A stretch of 38,784 nucleotides of DNA, taken from positions 1-38,784 of the forward strand of contig NZ_JALAHB010000052.1 in the NCBI RefSeq assembly GCF_022712115.1, in the 5' to 3' direction. This DNA comes from Brevibacterium sp. (GTDB taxonomy: Bacteria; Actinomycetota; Actinomycetes; Actinomycetales; Brevibacteriaceae). Below, one piece after another: positions 32,602 through 38,784 of the stretch. How positions within the stretch are numbered: position 1 is the stretch's first letter; every line of letters starts with the position of its first letter. The notes under the pieces were generated by a model. It did no database searches, had not been told where the DNA came from, and saw nothing but the letters and a program-made list of their open reading frames with translations. The translations under genes were made by a program, and so were the position numbers.

Positions 32602-32607
32602 TAAGGT
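32602..32607 (+). promoter_or_regulatory. -10 box before the M20 gene
   Basis: TAAGGT ends 7 nt before the ATG at 32615 (overlapping TATAAG at 32600-32605). AAGGTG at 32603-32608 could instead serve as a ribosome binding site, so leaderless and leadered readings are both possible. Confidence 0.4.
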
Positions 32608-32614
32608 GACCGCC

Positions 32615-33991
32615 ATGTCTGAAACTTCATCCGCGTCCGTGCGCGACCTCTCGCGCGCCGTCGCACCGTCCACACACTTCGCCGACCAGCTCGACGCCGC
32701 GACCGCCGCCGCGCTGAAGACCGAGCGCCACCCCGGCTCCGCGTTCGCGGGCGCGAGCGAGGACCTGCACACCCGCCTCGAGGCGCACATCGAGAGCGTG
32801 CGCGCGGAGATGGTCGACCTCATGCTGGACCTCGCCGCGCACCCGGAGGTCGCCTTCGAGGAGCACCGCTCCAGCCAGGCGATCGTGGACCTGCTCGCCC
32901 GGCACGGGATCACCGCGCAGAAGGGCGTGCACGGCGTCGAGACCGCCATCCGCGCGGAGCTCCCCGCGCCGGAGAGCGCCGGGGCGGACGCCCCCACCCT
33001 CGCGGTGCTCTCCGAGTACGACGCCCTGCCCGTGGTGGGCCACGGCTGCGGCCACAACGTCATCGCCGTGATGGGCCTCGGCGGCTTCCTGGGCCTGGCC
33101 AAGCTGGCCGAGGAGGACCCGGCCGCCGTGCCCGCGCGCATCGTCTACCTGGGCACGCCGGCGGAGGAGGGCCACAGCGGCAAGGAGGTCATGGCGCGGG
33201 CCGGAGCGTTCGACGGCCTCGACGCCGCCGTCATGGCCCACGGCTACGGCTACGATCTCGCCGATCAGCTGTGGCTGGGCCGCCGCACCCTCACGGTGGA
33301 GTTCCACGGCCACACGGCCCACGCCTCGGCGCAGCCCTTCATGGGACGCAACGCCCTGGACGCGGCCTCGCTCATGTATCAGGGCGTGGGGCTGCTCCGC
33401 CAGCAGGTGCCGCCCTCGGACCGGATCCACGCCGTCCTCACCTCCGGCGGCGACCGCGCCAGCGTCATCCCGGACTACGCACGCGTGGAGATGTACGTGC
33501 GCTCCCCGGAGCCCGCCACTCTGCGCGATCTGTCGTCACGCGTCCACCGCATCGCGCAGGGCGCGGCGCTCATGACGGACTGCGGTGTGACCATCAGCTG
33601 GGACAACCACCCGCCCTCCCTGTCCGTGCGCACCAACGAGGCGCTGACCGGCCGCTGGGTGGAGGCCCAGCGGCGCCGCGGCCGCGACCCGCTGCCCCGC
33701 GGAGTGGTCTCGGAGACGCTCGCGGCCTCCACGGACTTCGGCAATGTGAGCTTCCGGCTGCCGGGCATGCACCCGCTCATCAGGATCAGTGACGCCGAGG
33801 TCGCCCTTCACACCCGCGAGTTCGCCGAGGCCGCGACCTCCGAGCTTGCGAAATCGGCGGCGGCGGACGGCGCCTACGGGCTCGCCGCCACGCTCCTGGA
33901 CGTGGCCCACGACCCGGAGCTCGCCCGCGCAGTCGCGGACGAGTTCGAGGCCGCCGGAGGCGCCATCGACGTCGAGACCTACTTCGACTGA
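32615..33991 (+). CDS. M20-family amidohydrolase (AbgB / PM20D2-like)
   Basis: 458 aa. A zinc-type metallo-amidohydrolase of the M20 peptidase family. The signature SEYDALPVVGHGCGHN carries metal ligands (H of GHGCGH and the following histidine), TPAEEGHSGK holds the catalytic glutamate pair, and HGHTAHASAQPFMGRNALDA is the dimerisation-domain signature. This signature set matches the AbgB/PM20D2 branch, whose members cleave p-aminobenzoyl-glutamate or beta-alanyl dipeptides; hippurate-type aminoacylases are close relatives. The ATG at 32615 is chosen over the one at 32597 because it fits the -10 spacing. The AbgT-family transporter follows 88 bp later, as in many genomes where hydrolase and importer are paired. 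Substrate: probably an N-acyl amino acid. Confidence 0.88.
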   Translation: MSETSSASVRDLSRAVAPSTHFADQLDAATAAALKTERHPGSAFAGASEDLHTRLEAHIESVRAEMVDLMLDLAAHPEVAFEEHRSSQAIVDLLARHGITAQKGVHGVETAIRAELPAPESAGADAPTLAVLSEYDALPVVGHGCGHNVIAVMGLGGFLGLAKLAEEDPAAVPARIVYLGTPAEEGHSGKEVMARAGAFDGLDAAVMAHGYGYDLADQLWLGRRTLTVEFHGHTAHASAQPFMGRNALDAASLMYQGVGLLRQQVPPSDRIHAVLTSGGDRASVIPDYARVEMYVRSPEPATLRDLSSRVHRIAQGAALMTDCGVTISWDNHPPSLSVRTNEALTGRWVEAQRRRGRDPLPRGVVSETLAASTDFGNVSFRLPGMHPLIRISDAEVALHTREFAEAATSELAKSAAADGAYGLAATLLDVAHDPELARAVADEFEAAGGAIDVETYFD

Positions 33992-34079
33992 CCTGCCCCT
34001 CACCTCGCTCATCCTCAGCGGAGATCCCCACGCCGCCCGCACCCGAGCGGCATCTCCCTCACAACCCAACGGAGACCCC

Positions 34080-35663
34080 ATGGACAACCCGACCCTGGAC
34101 CCCAAGGTCCGGATCACCCGCATGGACAAGCTGCTCAACGGCGTCGAGCGCGTGGGCAACAAGCTGCCCGAGCCGTTCATGCTGTTCCTCCTCCTCTTCC
34201 TCATCACCGGCATCGTGTCCACCGCGATGGCCTGGGCGAACGTGGTCGTGGAGGTGCCCGGCAGCGACGAGCCCACCGTCATCAAGGGCCTGTTCACGGC
34301 GGAGGGCCTCACCTGGCTCACCACCAGCCTCGGCGAGAACTACATCGGCTTCCCGCCGCTGCTCACCGTCATGCCCATCCTCCTGGCGATCGGCATCGCG
34401 CAGCACTCCGGCATGCTCGCAGCCGCCGTGCGCAAGCTGTTCGGCTCCTCCCCCAAGTGGCTGCTGCCGTACGTGGTGGGCTTCGTGGGCGTCGTCGCCT
34501 CGATCATGGCCGACTCCGCCTTCGTGGTGATCCCGCCGCTGGCCGCACTGGTGTTCAAGGCGGCGGGCCGCCACCCCGTCGCGGGCCTGCTGGGCGGCTT
34601 CGCGGCCGCCGGTGCCGGCTACTCGACGAACATCTTCCCCACCAGCCTGGACGCGCTCTTCGCCGGCATCACCAATTCCGTCATGGAGTCGCTGCCGGGC
34701 ATCGACGCCACGCTCGTCAACCCCGTCTCCAACTGGTGGTTCAACATCGCCTCATCCCTGGTGCTGGGCTTCGTCGCCGGCTTCATCATCGACAAGGTGA
34801 TCGAGCCCCGGATGTTCCGCCAGGGCATCCCGATCGACGAGGTCGCCGTCGAGGGCGACACCGGCACGGACGCCGAGCAGATGCGCGCCAAGCTCACCCC
34901 CGCGGAGAACAAGGGCCTGCTCATCGCCGTCCTCAGCGCCGTGGTGCTCACCGCGCTGGTCCTCTGGGCGACGCTCATCCCCACCTCGCCGTGGCGCAAC
35001 GAGGAGGGCGGCTTCCTGCCCGCCTCCCCGCTGCTGAGCTCGATCGTCTTCCTCGTCTTCATCTACTTCGTGGTCGTCGGGATCGCCTACGGCGCGGTGG
35101 TGGGCACCATCCGCTCCACCCGTGACGCCGTGGGGATGATGAGCGACGCGCTCAAGGAGATGCTGCCGTTCATCGTGCTGGCGTTCATCCTGGGCCAGTT
35201 CATCGCCCTGTTCAACTGGTCCGGGATCGGCTCCTGGATCGCCGTCACGGGTGCGAACGGCCTGCAGAGCATCGGCCTGACGGGCTTCGCCGCGCTGGTG
35301 GGCTTCATCATCCTGGCCAGCTTCCTCAACCTGTTCATCATCTCCGGCTCCGGCATGTGGACGATCATGGCCGCGGTGTTCGTGCCCATGTTCGCGCTGC
35401 TGGGATACGAGCCCGCCGCCACCCAGGCGGCGTTCCGCGTGGGCGATTCGGCCACCCAGGTCATCACTCCCATGAACCCCTACATGGTGGTGCTGCTGGG
35501 CATGCTGCGGAAGTACGAACCGCAGGCGGGCCTCGGCTCGCTCATCGCCCGCATGCTGCCGTTCGTCATCCCGTTCTGGCTGGTGTGGACCGTCATCCTG
35601 GCCGTGTTCTTCTTCGCGGACCTGCCGCTGGGCCCGGGACAGGACTTCTACCTGGCCGACTGA
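34080..35663 (+). CDS. AbgT-family transporter (YdaH/MtrF-like)
   Basis: 527 aa and about 11-12 membrane segments. AbgT-family carriers import p-aminobenzoyl-glutamate in E. coli; members such as MtrF and YdaH also act as sulfonamide or drug efflux pumps. Family landmarks are the N-terminal LNGVERVGNKLPEPFMLFLLL, GFPPLLTVMPILLAIGIAQHS, GVVASIMADSAFVVIPPLAAL and the late FRVGDSATQVITPMNPYM, which contains hairpin-loop residues that line the substrate site. The ATG at 34080 has GGAGA 4 nt upstream; the frame extends to 33789 inside the M20 gene. It follows the amidohydrolase in the same direction, so I infer uptake of an amide-linked aryl or acyl amino acid that the enzyme then splits. Confidence 0.92.
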   Translation: MDNPTLDPKVRITRMDKLLNGVERVGNKLPEPFMLFLLLFLITGIVSTAMAWANVVVEVPGSDEPTVIKGLFTAEGLTWLTTSLGENYIGFPPLLTVMPILLAIGIAQHSGMLAAAVRKLFGSSPKWLLPYVVGFVGVVASIMADSAFVVIPPLAALVFKAAGRHPVAGLLGGFAAAGAGYSTNIFPTSLDALFAGITNSVMESLPGIDATLVNPVSNWWFNIASSLVLGFVAGFIIDKVIEPRMFRQGIPIDEVAVEGDTGTDAEQMRAKLTPAENKGLLIAVLSAVVLTALVLWATLIPTSPWRNEEGGFLPASPLLSSIVFLVFIYFVVVGIAYGAVVGTIRSTRDAVGMMSDALKEMLPFIVLAFILGQFIALFNWSGIGSWIAVTGANGLQSIGLTGFAALVGFIILASFLNLFIISGSGMWTIMAAVFVPMFALLGYEPAATQAAFRVGDSATQVITPMNPYMVVLLGMLRKYEPQAGLGSLIARMLPFVIPFWLVWTVILAVFFFADLPLGPGQDFYLAD

Positions 35664-35697
35664 GCCTCGCGGCGGGCTGCGGCCTCGGTACCACCTT

Positions 35698-35763
35698 CGT
35701 TTCGCACCTTCTGACGGTGTGCGCATGTGCACGCATGCGCACACCGTCAGAAGGTGCGAAACG
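35698..35763. repeat. Perfect 30-bp inverted repeat (hairpin)
   Basis: Arms 35698-35727 and 35734-35763 are complementary at all 30 positions; the loop is the 6 nt TGCACG. It starts 35 bp after the AbgT stop and ends 29 bp before the -10 box of the response regulator. It could terminate the amidohydrolase-transporter transcript, but a perfect 30-bp stem is much longer than usual and may be a dispersed palindromic element. The sequence differs from the 10-nt-loop family. Confidence 0.8.
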
Positions 35764-35792
35764 TCGTCTGGGGCCGGCCGCGGCGGGGCACA

Positions 35793-35798
35793 TAGACT
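35793..35798 (+). promoter_or_regulatory. -10 box of a leaderless two-component promoter
   Basis: TAGACT ends exactly 6 nt before the ATG at 35805. No Shine-Dalgarno sequence is present. The same arrangement is seen at gntR, lhr and vapB. Confidence 0.55.
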
Positions 35799-35804
35799 CT
35801 CGAC

Positions 35805-36482
35805 ATGGTTCGTGTGCTGATCGTCGAGGACGACGTGCGGCTGGCATCCGCGCTGACCCAGGTGCTCTCCGCCGGCGGCTTCGAGGTCGAGCACGTCGCG
35901 ACCGGCGCCGTCGCACTCACGGCCGCCACGGCGGACATCGTGCTGCTCGACCTGGGCCTGCCGGACATGGACGGTGCCGAGGTCCTGGCCCGGCTGCGGG
36001 CGCGCTTCGACATGGCCGGGGCCGGCATCCTCATCCTCAGCGCACGCGGCCAGACCGCCCAGCGGGTCTCAGGGCTGCGTGCGGGGGCCGACGACTACAT
36101 CGTCAAGCCCGTCTCGATCGCCGAGCTCACCGCACGCATCGAGGCGGTGGCGCGCAGATCGGTCCACCGGCAGGAGGCCGAGATCTCCGCCGGCGACATC
36201 GTCGTCGACCTCCGCAACGGGCAGGCCGCGCTCAACGGCACACCCGTCGAACTCACCGCCAAGGAGTTCTCCCTGCTCGCCGCCCTGGTGCGCGGCACCG
36301 GCCGCACCGTGCCCCGCGATGAGCTCATCCTCGAGGTCTGGGGCACCGTCTGGCCCTCCACCGCCCGCTCGCTCGAGGTGCACCTCAGTGCCCTGCGCGC
36401 CAAACTGGGCGGGAGCGAGCGGATCGAGACGGTGCGCGGCGTGGGCTACCGCCTGCGGGAGCGGCCGTGCACGAAAGACTGA
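35805..36482 (+). CDS. OmpR-family response regulator
   Basis: 225 aa. The receiver domain (1-115) has the acidic pocket E8, D9 and D10, the phosphorylated aspartate D49 in DIVLLDLGLPDMDG, S79 and K101 (IVKP). The OmpR/PhoB winged-helix domain (about 125-220) has LTAKEFSLLAALVRGTG, EVWGTVWPSTARSLEVHLSA and the wing RIETVRGVGYRLR. It starts at 35805, directly after a -10 box. Its coding end overlaps the GTG of the histidine kinase by 16 bp, so the pair is co-translated. Target genes are not evident from this window; the long inverted repeat upstream is too close and too long to be a standard phosphorylated-regulator site. Confidence 0.94.
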   Translation: MVRVLIVEDDVRLASALTQVLSAGGFEVEHVATGAVALTAATADIVLLDLGLPDMDGAEVLARLRARFDMAGAGILILSARGQTAQRVSGLRAGADDYIVKPVSIAELTARIEAVARRSVHRQEAEISAGDIVVDLRNGQAALNGTPVELTAKEFSLLAALVRGTGRTVPRDELILEVWGTVWPSTARSLEVHLSALRAKLGGSERIETVRGVGYRLRERPCTKD

Positions 36483-38002
36483 TCGCGATTTACCTGGGCC
36501 TCCTGATCGCTGCGACGATCGGACTCGCGGTGCCGTTCGCGCTGGCAGTGCTGGACCGGGCGTCCACCAACATGCTCCTCGACAGGACGGCGGACGCCGC
36601 CCGCTTCTCCTCTCTGGCCGGCACCGCGGTCCTCACGGGGGAGGCGGAGACGCTCACGGCAGAGCTCGAGGCCTACGAGGACCTCTACGGGATCGCCGCC
36701 GTGCTCGTCGACGCCGATGGGGAGCTCGTCGCCGGGAGCAGCGCAGGCACCTCCCTGAGGGACCTGCAGGAGGCGGCGGGGATCACCGGCCCCGGACCGG
36801 CGGAACCCGTCATGCTGGCGTTGGCCGGAGTGCGGCAGGACCTGGACGAACGCATCTGGCCGTGGTCGGGCGACGACCTCCTCGTGGCCGAGCCCGTGAA
36901 TGACAGCGGCGAGACGATCGGCGCCGTCGTCACGGCCTCGCCCACCGCAGCGCTCCGCCACGGAGTCGCCGTGCAGTGGGCAGTGGCCGCGGCCGGTGTG
37001 GCGCTCGTCCTCCTCGCAGGAGCATGGGCCGCCCGGCCTCTGAGCCGCTGGGTGCTGCGTCCCGTGACCCAGCTCGCCGAGGCCGCAGAGGCCGTGAGCC
37101 GCGGACATCTGGAGACACGGGTCTCGGAAGGGCACGGGCCGGGCGAGCTGCGCGGCCTCGCCCGCGCGTTCAACCGCATGAACGCCACCATCGCGCAGAT
37201 GCTCGAGCGGCAGCGCCAGTTCGTCGCCTACGCCGGGCACCAGATCCGCAATCCGCTCGCCGTGGTGCGCCTGCGGGTCGAATCACTGGGGCTGTCCCTC
37301 CCGCCGGAACAGAGCGAGGCGCACATGGTGGCGCTGGAGGAGCTCGACCGCCTCACACGCACCTGCGAGAGCCTGCTGACACTGGCCCGCTCCGCCGAGG
37401 TGGAACCGGAGCGCATCACCGCAGACGTCTCCCGGATCGCCCATGCCCGTGCGCGGGCGTGGGCACCCATCGCGCAGGAGCTCGGCGCTTCCCTGGAGGT
37501 CGACGTCCCGCCCGCCCTGGTGGTCCGCTGCGTGGAGCACACTCTGGATCAGACCCTCGACGTGCTCATCGACAATGCGCTGAAGTTCGGCGGCAGGGGC
37601 GTGCGGGTCCGGGTCTCGGCCGAACGCCGCGGGGAGGACGGTGTGCACATCAGCGTGGAGGACGACGGGCCCGGTCTGCCGGAGCATCTGCTGCATGCCG
37701 CACTCGTGCCGTTCTGGCGCAGCGAGCCGGAGCGCCGCGCCCTCGTCCCCTCGGCGGGGGACGAGGCCGATGACGCGATGGGTGCCGAGGCCGAGGTCGG
37801 TTCGGAGGCCGAGTCCTGGTCCAGCACCGGCGGCGGGCGCGCGTCTGAGTCCGGCTCCGGTGACAGCGATGGGCCGGGCGGCTCCGGCCTCGGGCTCTCC
37901 GTCGTCGTGACCCTGCTGGAGCTCGACGGCGGGCGCCTCGAGCTCCAGCCCGTTCAGCCGCACGGCAGCAGGGCCGTGGTGACGCTGAGTGGGGCCCGAT
38001 AG
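36467..38002 (+). CDS. Sensor histidine kinase with unusual H-box and lid insert
   Basis: 511 aa. An N-terminal helix (6-28), an extracellular sensor region of about 140 residues, a second helix (about 167-190), then a HAMP domain (about 190-245, RPVTQLAEAAEAVSRGHLET), the phosphoacceptor helix and an HATPase_c domain. The phosphorylated histidine is H258 in GHQIRNPLAVVRLR; the usual SHELRTPL becomes GHQIRNPL. The N-box is DNALKF (369-374), the G1 box DDGPGLP, the G2 box GGSGLGLS. Between F-box and G2 the ATP lid carries about 45 residues rich in Ser, Gly, Asp and Glu (about 428-472). The start is the GTG at 36467 with GGGAG upstream. Ligand unknown. Confidence 0.92.
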   Translation: MHERLIAIYLGLLIAATIGLAVPFALAVLDRASTNMLLDRTADAARFSSLAGTAVLTGEAETLTAELEAYEDLYGIAAVLVDADGELVAGSSAGTSLRDLQEAAGITGPGPAEPVMLALAGVRQDLDERIWPWSGDDLLVAEPVNDSGETIGAVVTASPTAALRHGVAVQWAVAAAGVALVLLAGAWAARPLSRWVLRPVTQLAEAAEAVSRGHLETRVSEGHGPGELRGLARAFNRMNATIAQMLERQRQFVAYAGHQIRNPLAVVRLRVESLGLSLPPEQSEAHMVALEELDRLTRTCESLLTLARSAEVEPERITADVSRIAHARARAWAPIAQELGASLEVDVPPALVVRCVEHTLDQTLDVLIDNALKFGGRGVRVRVSAERRGEDGVHISVEDDGPGLPEHLLHAALVPFWRSEPERRALVPSAGDEADDAMGAEAEVGSEAESWSSTGGGRASESGSGDSDGPGGSGLGLSVVVTLLELDGGRLELQPVQPHGSRAVVTLSGAR

Positions 38003-38088
38003 CAGTAGCGCCTCGACCGCGCGACTGTCCGGTTCCACGGTTCTGCACCAAGCTCTCGCCGCCTTCGGCGCATTGAGCGGAGAGAGGG

Positions 38089-38505
38089 TCACCCAGGCGC
38101 GACGACCTCAAGCCCGTGCGCGCGGGCGGCTTCGGCAAGCCTGATGTCGTAGGTCAGGATCGCCGAAGCTTCGATGTCGAGCGCACCGGCGAGGTGCAGT
38201 GCATCGAGACTGCGCAGTCCGATCTGCGGGTACAGACCCGCTTCGCGGAACTGGTCCCTCCTCAAGGGGGTGAGCGTCACACCGTCGAGAACGGCGGTGA
38301 TCAGCACTTGGTCGATGTCGTGGCGTATTCCGATCCGGCGCAGCTCGGTTTCGAGGAGATCACTGGAGACGAGGGTCGGCCCTTCGTCCAGGTAGCTGCG
38401 CAGGCGATCCGACTCCCGCTCGTCGCTGAGCAGCTTCACCGCCGCCGAGGTGTCGAGATAGACCACCGAGGTCATCGTCGATGCGGCAGCGGCACCCGTC
38501 ATCAT
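38089..38505 (-). CDS. vapC: VapC-type PIN-domain toxin
   Basis: 138 aa from the upstream ATG, or 128 aa from the ATG at 38475. PIN-domain ribonucleases cleave RNA (often tRNA or rRNA) with Mg2+ held by four acidic residues. Numbered from the shorter start these are D8 (YLDTSAAVKLL), E44 (LLETELRR), D91 (SLDALHLAGAL) and D110 (LTYDIRLAEAA). GGAGGG lies just before the ATGs at 38505 and 38502, and the first overlaps the antitoxin stop (ATGA). The ATG at 38475 gives the more usual VapC N-terminus but has no ribosome site. The toxin is co-translated with its antitoxin. It is intact, so the locus is probably functional. Confidence 0.85.
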   Translation of the reverse strand: MMTGAAAASTMTSVVYLDTSAAVKLLSDERESDRLRSYLDEGPTLVSSDLLETELRRIGIRHDIDQVLITAVLDGVTLTPLRRDQFREAGLYPQIGLRSLDALHLAGALDIEASAILTYDIRLAEAARAHGLEVVAPG

Positions 38506-38753
38506 CGTTCCCTCCGCTCGTCGTCGATGATCTCAGTCACGGAGTGCCTGAGCGCGACCTTCGGAAGGGCCGACCAGCCGCCCTTCCTCCGGGCGAGGCG
38601 CGATACCGGGAAGGGCAGCACGGGCGCCGCCGGAGGGGAGAGGTGTGCGACGACGACTCCGTGGTTCGTCACCTCCATCGCCTCCCCGGCAGCGACGCGA
38701 CGCAGCACGTCGGCTGAGTTGTTGCGGAGTTCGCGATGCGTGATGGTGGCCAT
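38502..38753 (-). CDS. vapB: VapB antitoxin, Phd/YefM family
   Basis: 83 aa. The N-terminal Phd/YefM fold is plain: MATITHRELRNNSADVLRRV followed by AAGEAMEVTNHGVVVAHLSP. The C-terminal half (ARRKGGWSALPKVALRHSVT) would neutralise the PIN toxin. The ATG at 38753 lies 6 nt after TACGCT, without a ribosome site, so the transcript is probably leaderless. The gene precedes vapC on the same strand and overlaps it by 4 bp. Phd-type antitoxins normally autorepress, and direct repeats sit at the promoter. Confidence 0.88.
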   Translation of the reverse strand: MATITHRELRNNSADVLRRVAAGEAMEVTNHGVVVAHLSPPAAPVLPFPVSRLARRKGGWSALPKVALRHSVTEIIDDERRER

Positions 38754-38759
38754 AGATCA

Positions 38760-38781
38760 AGCGTAGCACCACACGTAGCAC
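38760..38781 (-). promoter_or_regulatory. vapBC promoter with direct repeats
   Basis: On the minus strand TACGCT (38765-38760) ends 6 nt before the vapB ATG. CGTAGCAC occurs on the plus strand at 38762-38769 and again at 38774-38781, a 12-nt period that overlaps this -10. The repeats may be antitoxin binding sites. The promoter is cut by the window end. Confidence 0.45.
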
Positions 38782-38784
38782 GCA

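Larger units (their letters stand above)
32311..32614. other. Divergent intergenic region with two family hairpins
   Basis: These 304 bases separate the carboxylase operon from the M20 gene. They hold no credible gene. Hairpin copy 4 is CCGCCC, loop GCATACACGT, GGGCGG at 32399-32420, extended by GCTC/GAGC across a 2-nt bulge. Copy 5 is CCGCCC, loop GCATATCCTT, GGGTGG at 32483-32504. The M20 promoter lies at the right edge. Both hairpins are in a region between two divergent starts, where no terminator is needed. Confidence 0.65.

Noticed and set aside
33789..34079. N-terminal extension of the AbgT-type transporter
   Set aside because: The extra 97 codons overlap the M20 gene, are Pro/Ser/Arg-rich and precede the conserved N-terminus; the ATG at 34080 has a ribosome binding site.
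38003..38088. Possible small gene between the kinase and vapC
   Set aside because: Only 86 bases, no start with a ribosome site and no recognisable product; it holds the two convergent gene ends, and no strong hairpin was identified.

Overview
This window is high-GC chromosomal DNA with densely packed genes, many ATGA/GTGA stop-start overlaps and many starts that look leaderless. Together with an Lhr-type giant helicase, DUF1707 proteins, a PadR/HAAS pair and a single-chain acyl-CoA carboxylase, this points to an actinobacterium, most likely a Micrococcales-type one. I cannot fix the genus. No rRNA, tRNA, CRISPR array, insertion sequence or prophage was seen.

Layout. 1-1929: the end of a membrane protein, a CDF zinc/cadmium-type exporter behind a palindromic operator, and a DJ-1/PfpI protein. 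2059-5422 (minus): four small membrane-anchored proteins that form two tandem copies of one two-gene cassette (DUF1707 family); the last gene is broken by a one-base frameshift. 5505-6847: PadR regulator plus HAAS-domain membrane protein behind overlapping inverted repeats. 7001-13338: an MHS-type MFS transporter and a FadR-type GntR regulator (minus), divergent from hyuA-hyuB (plus); the same operator word lies in front of the transporter and in front of hyuA, so this looks like one uptake-and-hydrolysis regulon. 13451-18886: lhr.

18958-32310: an AtoE-like short-chain fatty acid transporter (minus), a five-gene peptide/nickel-type ABC importer (plus), and a minus-strand operon of single-chain acyl-CoA carboxylase, acyl-CoA ligase and TetR regulator. 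The word TTGAC-N6-GTCAA occurs in front of the importer and in front of the carboxylase, with the TetR gene at the end of the carboxylase operon. I infer one TetR-controlled pathway: import of an acid or amide-linked compound, CoA activation and carboxylation.

32615-35663: an M20 amidohydrolase and AbgT-family transporter pair. 35805-38002: an OmpR/HK two-component system with an unusual H-box and a low-complexity insert in the kinase ATP lid. 38089-38753: a VapBC-type toxin-antitoxin pair.

Intergenic DNA carries a family of short hairpins with a shared 10-nt loop (five copies plus one degenerate) and a separate perfect 30-bp inverted repeat. These, the two operator-defined regulons, the duplicated cassette and the regular '-10 box, 6-7 nt, start codon' pattern are the most interesting signals.
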